From Alteromonas gilva (GTDB taxonomy: Bacteria; Pseudomonadota; Gammaproteobacteria; Enterobacterales; Alteromonadaceae): 64,000 nt of DNA. The stretch lies in assembly GCF_028595265.1 (NCBI RefSeq), contig NZ_JAQQXP010000001.1, positions 2,914,001 through 2,978,000 on the forward strand, read 5' to 3'. Shown here piece by piece: positions 49,893 to 58,121 of the stretch (within the stretch, counting starts at the first letter, position 1; each line of letters begins with the position of its first letter). The translations under genes were made by a program, and so were the position numbers. The notes beneath the pieces were generated by a model. It had not been told where the DNA came from. It was given only the letters and a program-made list of their open reading frames with translations, and made no database searches.

Positions 49893-52800
49893 TTAGTGAA
49901 TTCTGGCATGCAGTTCCTGTACAGAGGTCACTTTTCCGCGGTCATCGGCCGATTTGGCCTGTACCGTTGCAAATGCAGCATTCATGGTGGTGGTATAAGT
50001 CACCTTATTAAGCAGCGCTTCGCGACGAATATACACCGAGTCAGTGATTGCCTGGCGTCCTTCTGTAGTGTTTACAATATAGGTGTATTCACCGTTTTTG
50101 ATTGCATCCACAATATTCGGACGACCTTCAGACAGCTTGTTCACTATGCTTGCTTCGATGCCATTGTCATGCAAATAGGCGGCGGTGCCTCGCGTACATT
50201 CAATCGAGAAACCTTTCGCCAGTAATGCTTTTGATAGCTCAATCAGCTTAGGCTTGTCGGTTTGACGTACCGATAACAACGCTTTACCCGAGTCAGGCAA
50301 CGGCGCACCGGCACCAAGATTGGCTTTTGCATAGGCTTCTTCAAAGGTATCACCAACGCCCATTACTTCGCCGGTTGAACGCATTTCCGGGCCCAACAAT
50401 GGATCAACGCCCTGGAACTTAGCAAACGGCAATACAACCTCTTTCACCGAGTAAAACGGCGGAATGATTTCGGCTGTAAAGCCTTGTTCTTTAAGCGAGG
50501 TTCCGGCCATGGCGCGGGCAGCAATTTTGGCCAGCTGAACGCCGGTTGCTTTCGATACAAAGGGTATAGTACGGGCGGCGCGCGGGTTCACCTCAATCAG
50601 GTACACTTCGCCATCTTTAATTGCGAATTGGGTATTCATTAAACCCACCACGCCCAGCTCAAGTGCCATTGCTTTAACCTGCTCGCGCATGACGTTTTGA
50701 ATGTCCTGCGGCAGTGAGTGAGGCGGCAATGAGCAGGCTGAATCGCCGGAGTGAACACCTGCCTGTTCGATATGCTCCATGATACCGCCAATCACAACAT
50801 CAGTGCCGTCGCATACGGCATCAATGTCTACTTCGATAGCATCATCAAGGAAACGGTCGAGTAATACCGGCGAGTCGTTAGAGACTTTTACCGCTTCGTT
50901 CAGGTAGCGTTTAAGATCTTTTAAGTCATAAACGATTTCCATCGCCCGGCCACCCAGCACGTAAGATGGACGAACCACCAGCGGGAAGCCGATTTCCTTG
51001 GCCATTTCCAGCGCCTGCTCCATATTACTGACGGTCGCGTTAGCGGGCTGCTTGAGGTCAAGCTTGTTGACCATCTGCTGGAACCGCTCACGGTCTTCAG
51101 CGCGGTCAATAGCATCCGGTGAGGTGCCTATAATGGGTACACCGTTCGCTTCCAGTGCGCGAGCCAGTTTCAGTGGCGTTTGGCCACCATACTGCACAAT
51201 CACACCTTTCGGTTTTTCAATATCAACAATCGACAGCACGTCTTCAAGGGTGACTGGTTCAAAGTACAAACGGTCAGAGGTGTCATAATCGGTTGAAACT
51301 GTTTCAGGGTTACAGTTAACCATAATGGTCTCGTAACCATCCTCGCGCATCGACAAGGCAGCGTGAACACAGCAGTAATCAAACTCAATGCCCTGTCCGA
51401 TCCGGTTTGGACCACCACCAATGACCATAATTTTATCGCGCTCAGATGGCGCCGCTTCGCACTCTTCGTCGTAAGTTGAATACATGTAAGCGGTACTGGT
51501 TGAGAATTCCGCCGCACAGGTATCAACCCGCTTGTAAACAGGCTTGATGCCCATCTCTAAGCGCAATTCACGTACATCACTTTCTGCTACGCTGGTTAAA
51601 TCGGCCATGCGTGCATCAGAGAACCCTTTACGTTTCAGGGTACGCATAAGTTCTGCATCAATTTTGCTGATGCCCAAATCGGCGATTTTCTGCTCTAGCT
51701 GAATGATCTCTTCAATCTGCACCAGGTACCAGCGATCAACGTTAGTGAGTGAGAACACTTCATCAACAGACATACCAAAGCGGAATGCGTCACCGATGTA
51801 CCAAATTCGTTCAGCACCGGGCTGACGCAGTTCGTACACTAACTTATTGCGCGCTTCCGGGTCTTCAACATCGAGCATGGGGTCAAAGCCATTGGCGCCA
51901 ACTTCAAGACCTCTCAGTGCTTTTTGCAGCGACTCCTGCTGGTTACGGCCAATGGCCATTACCTCACCCACAGATTTCATCTGTGTGGTTAAGCGGTCAT
52001 TAGCGCCAGCGAACTTCTCAAAGTTAAAGCGTGGTATCTTGGTAACCACATAGTCGATTGCCGGCTCAAATGATGCAGGAGTTAAACCACCGGTAATATC
52101 ATTGGCCAGTTCATCCAGGGTGTAACCTACCGCCAGCTTGGCAGCCACTTTGGCAATAGGGAAACCGGTTGCTTTAGAGGCCAGCGCTGATGAGCGTGAC
52201 ACCCGCGGGTTCATTTCGATGATCACCAGGCGCCCGGTCTTAGGATCTACACCAAACTGTACGTTCGAGCCACCGGTTTCAACGCCAATTTCGCGCAGTA
52301 CGGCCATCGCCGCGTTACGCATAATCTGAAATTCTTTGTCGGTCAGTGTTTGCGCCGGGGCAACGGTGATAGAGTCACCGGTATGCACGCCCATAGCATC
52401 GAAGTTTTCGATGGTACAGACAATAATGCAGTTGTCCGCTTTGTCGCGCACCACTTCCATTTCGTATTCTTTCCAGCCAATCAGCGACTCATCGATGAGC
52501 AATTCATTGGTGGGGGATAAATCCAGGCCACGGGTACAAATTTCGTTAAATTCGTCGATGTTGTAGGCAATACCGCCACCGGAGCCGCCCATCGTGAATG
52601 ACGGCCGGATAATACACGGAAAACCAATGCGGCTTAGCACGTCGTGGGCCTGCTCCATGGAGTGGGCAATTTCAGCGCGCGGACACTCAAGCCCAATAGA
52701 TTTCATGGCCTGATCAAAGCGCTCACGATCTTCGGCTTTGTCGATTGCATCGGCGGTAGCACCGATCAGCTCAACGTTAAATTCGTCGAGCACACCTTCG

Positions 52801-53111
52801 CGGTTAAGATCCAATGCACAGTTCAGTGCAGTTTGCCCGCCCATGGTAGGCAAAATGGCATCAGGGCGCTCTTTTTCGATGATCTTGCGCACGACTTCCC
52901 AGTGAATAGGCTCGATGTAAGTCGAATCGGCCATTTCAGGATCGGTCATAATCGTAGCAGGATTCGAGTTCACCAGAATAACGCGATAGCCTTCTTCGCG
53001 AAGGGCTTTACACGCCTGGGCGCCGGAGTAATCAAACTCACAGGCCTGACCGATAACAATTGGCCCGGCTCCCAGAATCAAAATACTTTTTAGGTCGGTA
53101 CGTTTTGGCAT
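49893..53111 (-). CDS. carB: Carbamoyl-phosphate synthase large subunit
   Basis: A 1072-residue enzyme making carbamoyl phosphate for pyrimidine and arginine synthesis from bicarbonate, ammonia and two ATP. It has two homologous ATP-grasp halves (about 1-400 and 550-935), each with a phosphate loop (for example GGSGGGIAYN in the first half and GGRAMEIVYD in the second), an oligomerisation domain between them, and a C-terminal MGS-like allosteric domain that binds UMP and ornithine. Length equals E. coli CarB (1073). It starts 11 bases after the carA stop. Confidence 0.98.
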   Translation of the reverse strand: MPKRTDLKSILILGAGPIVIGQACEFDYSGAQACKALREEGYRVILVNSNPATIMTDPEMADSTYIEPIHWEVVRKIIEKERPDAILPTMGGQTALNCALDLNREGVLDEFNVELIGATADAIDKAEDRERFDQAMKSIGLECPRAEIAHSMEQAHDVLSRIGFPCIIRPSFTMGGSGGGIAYNIDEFNEICTRGLDLSPTNELLIDESLIGWKEYEMEVVRDKADNCIIVCTIENFDAMGVHTGDSITVAPAQTLTDKEFQIMRNAAMAVLREIGVETGGSNVQFGVDPKTGRLVIIEMNPRVSRSSALASKATGFPIAKVAAKLAVGYTLDELANDITGGLTPASFEPAIDYVVTKIPRFNFEKFAGANDRLTTQMKSVGEVMAIGRNQQESLQKALRGLEVGANGFDPMLDVEDPEARNKLVYELRQPGAERIWYIGDAFRFGMSVDEVFSLTNVDRWYLVQIEEIIQLEQKIADLGISKIDAELMRTLKRKGFSDARMADLTSVAESDVRELRLEMGIKPVYKRVDTCAAEFSTSTAYMYSTYDEECEAAPSERDKIMVIGGGPNRIGQGIEFDYCCVHAALSMREDGYETIMVNCNPETVSTDYDTSDRLYFEPVTLEDVLSIVDIEKPKGVIVQYGGQTPLKLARALEANGVPIIGTSPDAIDRAEDRERFQQMVNKLDLKQPANATVSNMEQALEMAKEIGFPLVVRPSYVLGGRAMEIVYDLKDLKRYLNEAVKVSNDSPVLLDRFLDDAIEVDIDAVCDGTDVVIGGIMEHIEQAGVHSGDSACSLPPHSLPQDIQNVMREQVKAMALELGVVGLMNTQFAIKDGEVYLIEVNPRAARTIPFVSKATGVQLAKIAARAMAGTSLKEQGFTAEIIPPFYSVKEVVLPFAKFQGVDPLLGPEMRSTGEVMGVGDTFEEAYAKANLGAGAPLPDSGKALLSVRQTDKPKLIELSKALLAKGFSIECTRGTAAYLHDNGIEASIVNKLSEGRPNIVDAIKNGEYTYIVNTTEGRQAITDSVYIRREALLNKVTYTTTMNAAFATVQAKSADDRGKVTSVQELHARIH

Positions 53112-53122
53112 TGGGCTAGTTC

Positions 53123-54253
53123 CTACTGCTTTGACTGTTCAATTAAGTCGATGAAATGATCAAATAATGCAGCTGCATCGTGCGGTCCCGGGCTCGCTTC
53201 AGGGTGTCCCTGGAAGCTAAACGCCGGCTTGTCAGTACGATGAATGCCCTGCAGGGATTTATCAAACAAGGAAACATGCGTTACCTTGAGGTTATCGGGT
53301 AAGTTATCTTCATCAACCGCAAAACCGTGGTTTTGGCTGGTGATCATTACCACATCACGCTCAAGATCTTTCACCGGGTGGTTAGCACCATGGTGACCAA
53401 ATTTCATTTTTACCGTTTTAGCACCACTGGCCAGCGCTAACAGCTGATGCCCTAAGCAAATACCGAACACGGGTAAATTGGTATCAACAATGGTTTTTAT
53501 CGCTTCAATAGCGTAGTCACATGGCTCAGGATCGCCCGGTCCATTCGACAGGAAAACCCCATCAGGTTTCATCGCCAACACGTCTTCGGCTGACGTTTGC
53601 GCTGGCACCAAGGTCAGCTTGCAGCCGCGGTCCACTAACATACGCAAAATATTGTGCTTGGCACCGTAATCGTAGGCAACCACATGATATTTGAAATCTG
53701 CACCGGCTTTATAGCCACCGCCGAGCTCCCACACGCCGCTGTTCCACTCGCTGATTTCTGTGGTAGAAACCACTTTGGCTAAATCCATTCCTTTGAGACC
53801 AGGGAACGCTTTAGCATTCTCCAGCGCGGCGGCTTCATCCAGTGCATCAGTACAGACGATACAACCGTTTTGAGCGCCTTTATCACGCAGAATACGGGTC
53901 AGTCTGCGCGTGTCTATATCGGCAATGCCAACAATGTTGTTGGCTTTAAGATATTCAGACAGTGTTTGTTCGTTTCGAAAATTACTGGCAACGAGGGGAA
54001 GATCTCTAATCACCAGTCCTTTAGACCAGATTTTATCAGATTCAACATCTTCCTGGTTAGTACCGGTATTGCCAATGTGGGGATAAGTCAGGGTAACAAT
54101 TTGTTCAGCATACGAAGGGTCAGTAAGAATTTCCTGATAGCCTGTCATAGAAGTATTAAATACTACTTCACCAACTGACACGCCTTGGGCACCGATAGCA
54201 GTACCCTTAAACACAGAACCATCCTCTAACACCAAAAGGGCGGAATTAGCCAA
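53123..54253 (-). CDS. carA: Carbamoyl-phosphate synthase small subunit
   Basis: A 376-residue glutaminase subunit that supplies ammonia to CarB. The N-terminal domain starts SALLVLEDGSVFKG, and the C-terminal class I amidotransferase domain has the nucleophile Cys in FGICLGHQLLAL and the catalytic His in FSFQGHPEASPGP. I place the start at the TTG at 54253, because GGAGG lies five bases before it; the upstream TTG at 54265 overlaps that site. E. coli carA also starts with TTG. It is preceded by a terminator-like leader hairpin. Confidence 0.96.
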   Translation of the reverse strand: MANSALLVLEDGSVFKGTAIGAQGVSVGEVVFNTSMTGYQEILTDPSYAEQIVTLTYPHIGNTGTNQEDVESDKIWSKGLVIRDLPLVASNFRNEQTLSEYLKANNIVGIADIDTRRLTRILRDKGAQNGCIVCTDALDEAAALENAKAFPGLKGMDLAKVVSTTEISEWNSGVWELGGGYKAGADFKYHVVAYDYGAKHNILRMLVDRGCKLTLVPAQTSAEDVLAMKPDGVFLSNGPGDPEPCDYAIEAIKTIVDTNLPVFGICLGHQLLALASGAKTVKMKFGHHGANHPVKDLERDVVMITSQNHGFAVDEDNLPDNLKVTHVSLFDKSLQGIHRTDKPAFSFQGHPEASPGPHDAAALFDHFIDLIEQSKQ

Positions 54254-54300
54254 GTCAACCTCCAAATTAAGGATAACCGAGAGTTTTTATTAACACTCAC

Positions 54301-54336
54301 AAAAAACGGGAGGTAAGGTTAATTTACATCCCGTTT
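54301..54336 (-). promoter_or_regulatory. Terminator-like hairpin in the carAB leader
   Basis: AAACGGGA (54304-54311) and TCCCGTTT (54329-54336) pair across a 17-base loop; on the minus strand the stem is followed by more T (TTTTTTG). It is about 50 bases before the carA start. It could be an attenuator of carAB or the terminator of dapB. The remaining AT-rich part of this 321-bp gap, up to 54574, holds no gene and probably the carA promoter; I saw no clean ArgR box. Confidence 0.5.
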
Positions 54337-54574
54337 ACTAGTATTTGCAGCTAATGAATATGCATTTTTGCAGTGATTAAACTGTAAAAATGCTAATTTT
54401 TGGCAAATTCCGTGGATTATAGACCATCTAAGCTTAAAGGTCTAACACAATCTGGAAAAACATTAAAAATATCAACTTAACGCTAAAATCCCTTCAAACT
54501 AGCCAAAAGCGCTAGTTATCTATGTTAATAAAAGCCAGAAACACACTTTTAAAGCACAAATTTTAAAATGCTAA

Positions 54575-55378
54575 TTAGTGCTCTAAAGACAGCACATCGT
54601 GCATACCATACTGCCCCGCGCCCCGGCCTGACAACCATATGGCAGCATGAACAGCACCGCGGGCAAAGGTGAGACGGCTGGAGGCCTTATGGGTAATTTC
54701 CAAACGTTCACCAATGTCGGCAAACAGCGCGGTATGCTCTCCTACCACATCACCGGCTCGCACCGTCGCAAAGCCAATGGTGTTGTGATCCCGTGGCGGC
54801 GTTTTGCCTTCCCGGCCATATACGGCGCACTCAGATAAATCGCGGCCTAACTCACCGGCAATGGCTTCGCCTATGGCCATGGCTGTGCCCGATGGCGCAT
54901 CCTGCTTAAAGCGGTGATGGGCTTCGAGTATCTCTATATCAGCGGTTTTGCCCAGGGCTCTGGCGGCTTGTTTTACTAATGAAAGCATCAGGTTTACCCC
55001 CACGCTATAGTTGGCAGCAAACACCACGGGGATTTTCTCTGCGGCCGCGGCCAGAGAGTCAAGCTGCTGTGCTGACAAACCGGTAGTGCCAATTACCACC
55101 GGCTTGTTATGGGCCACACACCAGGCAAGATTACTTTCAAATGCAGCGGGCAAGGTAAAGTCAATCATCACATCAACCTCATCAGGGCTGATCAATGATA
55201 ACCCGGAGCAAGGCGTCCCAAGCTTACCAATTCCGGCCAGTTCACCGACATCAATGCCCACCAGTGGCGAGTCATCACGAACCGTGGCCACACTTAAGGT
55301 TGCATCATTATTTTCATTGAGCGCTTCAATTAATACACGCCCCATACGGCCATTGGCACCAAAAAGACCTACTTTCAT
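54575..55378 (-). CDS. dapB: 4-hydroxy-tetrahydrodipicolinate reductase
   Basis: A 267-residue NAD(P)H-dependent reductase of the lysine and diaminopimelate pathway. The Rossmann motif is GANGRMGRVLIEAL at residue 8. The catalytic region EAHHRFKQDAPSGTAMAIGE (about residue 151) carries the conserved HH, Lys and DAPSGTA. Length is close to E. coli DapB (273). It lies upstream of carAB, as in many gammaproteobacteria. Confidence 0.97.
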   Translation of the reverse strand: MKVGLFGANGRMGRVLIEALNENNDATLSVATVRDDSPLVGIDVGELAGIGKLGTPCSGLSLISPDEVDVMIDFTLPAAFESNLAWCVAHNKPVVIGTTGLSAQQLDSLAAAAEKIPVVFAANYSVGVNLMLSLVKQAARALGKTADIEILEAHHRFKQDAPSGTAMAIGEAIAGELGRDLSECAVYGREGKTPPRDHNTIGFATVRAGDVVGEHTALFADIGERLEITHKASSRLTFARGAVHAAIWLSGRGAGQYGMHDVLSLEH

Positions 55379-55598
55379 CGCTAACCTGCTTGCTTATTCT
55401 CGACACCCTTGGTTGACTGTAGCAACAGCAATCCGGGCATAATGACTATTAATAATGGCGAATTGTGCCTGATAGCAGTGCAGATGAAAACCCGCAAGTA
55501 ACGGTACTTCGTCGCTTGCCTGCGCTCAATGCCATGGGTTACCTTATTCGGTAGTCTTTATCATCAGGTCTGAACGCGTTTTTTAAGGAACATCCAAC

Positions 55599-56282
55599 AT
55601 GGAAAAACGACTAATCTGGGATATTCCCACCCGCCTGTTCCACTGGTTACTGGTGGCCTGCATACTCGCGCAGTATTTAACGGCTGAGGTGTTCGATGCC
55701 ATAGACTGGCATTTTAAAATTGGCTATTTCACACTGGGGCTGATTTTTTTTCGCTTAATGTGGGGATTTGCCGGCCCAACCTATGCCCGTTTTAGTCAGT
55801 TTTTGCATGGCCCGGGGACTGTTTTAACATATGCAAAAACACTTCCCAGCCGACACTCACCTGAACATGCCGGCCACAACCCAATGGGTGGCTGGATGGT
55901 AATGGTATTGCTGGGCCTGGTAGCATTGCAGGGGATCAGCGGCTTATTTATCGGTGACGATATTATTAATAACGGCCCTTACTATGACGCTGTATCAGAC
56001 GCCACCCGCGACACCATGAATGCCATTCACCACACTGCCTTTAACGTTCTGCTCGCGGCCATTGCGCTGCATGTTGCCGCCGTAGTGTTTTATGTTCGCT
56101 ATAAAAAGCAGCTACTGATAGCCGCTATGCTGCATGGTAAAAAGCCTACTGCTGAGCCAGGCATTTCATCTTCGAGACTATTGCTGGCACTCATTCTGAT
56201 CATCGCAGTTATCAGCCTGATGTATTATGCAATAGAAATTGCGCCGCCTGCACCGGCAGTGGATGCTGATATGTACTACTGA
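55599..56282 (+). CDS. Cytochrome b561-type membrane protein
   Basis: A 227-residue inner-membrane b-type cytochrome of the Ni-Fe-hydrogenase b-subunit/b561 family, with four core helices plus a C-terminal helix. Haem-ligand histidines are visible in DIPTRLFHWLL (helix 1) and in MNAIHHTAFNVLLAAIALHV. It likely passes electrons between quinol and a periplasmic partner; the partner is unknown. AAGGAAC precedes the ATG. Confidence 0.85.
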   Translation: MEKRLIWDIPTRLFHWLLVACILAQYLTAEVFDAIDWHFKIGYFTLGLIFFRLMWGFAGPTYARFSQFLHGPGTVLTYAKTLPSRHSPEHAGHNPMGGWMVMVLLGLVALQGISGLFIGDDIINNGPYYDAVSDATRDTMNAIHHTAFNVLLAAIALHVAAVVFYVRYKKQLLIAAMLHGKKPTAEPGISSSRLLLALILIIAVISLMYYAIEIAPPAPAVDADMYY

Positions 56283-56326
56283 TTTTATGTGTTGCCCGGG
56301 CGACTTCGGATAGTGTTGAAAGCTGC

Positions 56327-56375
56327 GTCGTCAACGGCAACTTATACCGCCTTGAATCCACACGCCGTTGACGAC
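56327..56375. repeat. Perfect 12-bp inverted repeat after the cytochrome gene
   Basis: GTCGTCAACGGC (56327-56338) and GCCGTTGACGAC (56364-56375) with a 25-bp spacer. There is no T-run on either side, so it is not a classical terminator. It could be a REP-like element or an operator. The rest of the 285-bp gap to the next gene shows nothing else. Confidence 0.6.
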
Positions 56376-56567
56376 CTAAGCAGTAGAAGATAGAGCAGTT
56401 AAAAATATAAACAGTTGAAAACAGTAGCACTGCAGCGCATAGTTAAAACGATGATGCATGGAAACGCCGCATCCCTGCGCCGATAATTTATTCTAAGGTG
56501 GTTTCAACGCTTTTTTACTTAACGGTAGCGCAGAATTCAGAAAGTGTATTTCACATACAAGGACTTA

Positions 56568-57242
56568 ATGATGAAACTTTCAACAGCCTTAATGACATTA
56601 ATTGTTATTTTACTTGCTGCGAATATCGTTTTATACGCCAGCGATAATTTCTTTTACAATAAACAATCTCCGGTAACTGCCCCTGTTCAAACGCAAGGTA
56701 ATGATATGTCGCCCGGAATAAAAAACATTGCGGAAGGCCAAAACCATCAAACACAAAACAGCCTGAATGAAACTGCACAAATTAAACGTGACGAAAGTCA
56801 GCCTTTGTCAGCGGAAAATAAACCGGCCGGGCCGGATGTTGCAGAACAAACCAATCAACGCTCTCTGTTTATCAAACAAGGTGATAAACAGGCACTCAAT
56901 TTTGACTACCTTGAATCGATCGACATCAATAGCATGAAAGAAATTATTGATAATATTGATTTTTCTGCCAAATATGAGAGTACAATATCCGGTGAAAATG
57001 CGTTGAACAGGGCTTTGCACAACGCACTGACAGAACAAGTGCACATTTTGGATCAACAAGCGGTTTGTAATAATGAGATTTGCGCAATAGCGTTACAATC
57101 TGACTCATTAGACAGTTTGGATTCCACCTTGTCCCAGCTAGCCTTTGGCGAAGATACCTCTCAATACCTCAACGGTGGCTTAATGCGAGTATTTAAAGAT
57201 AACGGTCAATATTACGCGGTGATGCTATCTCCCAAAGAATAG
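56568..57242 (+). CDS. Uncharacterised membrane-anchored protein
   Basis: A 224-residue protein with an N-terminal hydrophobic helix (about 5-23, STALMTLIVILLAANIVLYA) that is an anchor or uncleaved signal. A Gln/Asn/Glu-rich spacer (about 35-100) and a small C-terminal domain follow; the domain has two Cys (AVCNNEICAIALQSDSLDSL, about 165-170) that could form a disulphide. I do not recognise a family. The ATG at 56568 has AAGGA upstream. Confidence 0.7.
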   Translation: MMKLSTALMTLIVILLAANIVLYASDNFFYNKQSPVTAPVQTQGNDMSPGIKNIAEGQNHQTQNSLNETAQIKRDESQPLSAENKPAGPDVAEQTNQRSLFIKQGDKQALNFDYLESIDINSMKEIIDNIDFSAKYESTISGENALNRALHNALTEQVHILDQQAVCNNEICAIALQSDSLDSLDSTLSQLAFGEDTSQYLNGGLMRVFKDNGQYYAVMLSPKE

Positions 57243-57365
57243 ATGGCCGATTATTACCCAGTACGCAATAGCTTTCCCATAGTCTGTGATTGTGCCCATC
57301 CGAAAAGTCAGTAGTATAGCCGTAACGCTGCACCCAACGCAGTTTGTACAATAAGGAGAGAGTGA

Positions 57366-57848
57366 TTGTTTCAACATAATACACAGATGGAAAACGCCTA
57401 CCGTTTTTCTCGATTCGATATGGATAACCCGCTTTCCAGTTGTAGTCAGCATCCAATTGTTCTGGAGGATCAAAACTGGACGACCTGCGAGCATTACGTG
57501 CAGGCCAGACTATTACGCTCACCGGCGCAGGCAAAAAAAGTGGAGCAAATGACGAGCGGCGAACAAGCTGTTGCGTTTGCCGCTCCCTGGTACCGCCGCA
57601 AAGTAACCGACTACAAAAAGCTGGCACCTGTTCTTATGACGCGTGCCCTGTACACCAAAGTACAAATGTACGAAGAAGTCAGGGAAGCCTTACTGGCAAT
57701 TGAAACGCCATTAATTATCGAAAGTTCACAATACGACTATTTTTGGGGCATTGGTCGTGACCAGCGAGGCGAAAACCACCTTGGTAAAATCTGGTTGAAT
57801 ATCAGAGAAAAAATTACAACATCAGATATTCGCAAACCAGAGGCCTGA
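57366..57848 (+). CDS. NADAR family protein (YbiA-like)
   Basis: A 160-residue protein of the NADAR/YbiA family. Family pattern: YRFSRFDMDNP near the start, NWTTCEHYVQARLLRSPAQA (the W-x-T-x-E-H-Y-x-Q core, about residues 38-57), MTRALYTKVQMYEEV, and the end motif DYFWGIGRDQRGENHLGKIW. YbiA relatives act as N-glycosidases on riboflavin-pathway intermediates, and NADAR proteins on ADP-ribosyl groups. The activity here is undetermined. The start is TTG at 57366, with AAGGAG upstream; ATG 57387 is the alternative. It has no close partner gene. Confidence 0.85.
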   Translation: MFQHNTQMENAYRFSRFDMDNPLSSCSQHPIVLEDQNWTTCEHYVQARLLRSPAQAKKVEQMTSGEQAVAFAAPWYRRKVTDYKKLAPVLMTRALYTKVQMYEEVREALLAIETPLIIESSQYDYFWGIGRDQRGENHLGKIWLNIREKITTSDIRKPEA

Positions 57849-58077
57849 ATTCTTCTTTCCAGATCTCGCTGCTAATCATGCCTTGCAGGCATCATCTGTA
57901 AAACTCTCCGGCAACAACAAATATCGACCAGAATTCACGCATGATTGAAGCCACTTTCATTGAAATGATTTAGTACAGAAACGAAACGATTCTCGGCAAT
58001 TTTGGCAAAATGAACGCTTCGCATGTAGCCGCGAGGAATCCTGGGGTCCGGCCACACCTGCGGAGTAAAACAGGGAG

Positions 58078-58106
58078 AAAACCCCGAACAGTATTACTGA
58101 TCGGGG
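58078..58106 (-). terminator. Intrinsic terminator after the metzincin-like gene
   Basis: CCCCGA (58082-58087) and TCGGGG (58101-58106) pair across a 13-base loop. Four T follow on the minus strand. It lies about 15 bp past the stop codon. The gap from 57849 to here holds only a small palindrome (ATGCCTTGCAGGCAT at 57878-57892). Confidence 0.7.
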
Positions 58107-58121
58107 CAATAATTGGACAAA

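Noticed and set aside
54337..54400. ArgR box upstream of carA (TGAATATGCATTTTT)
   Set aside because: Only the first half-site fits; the second half (ATTTT for ATTCA) is too poor to call.
56327..56375. Integron attC site for the inverted repeat
   Set aside because: The arms do not contain the RYYYAAC and GTTRRRY core sites, and there is no integrase or cassette array.
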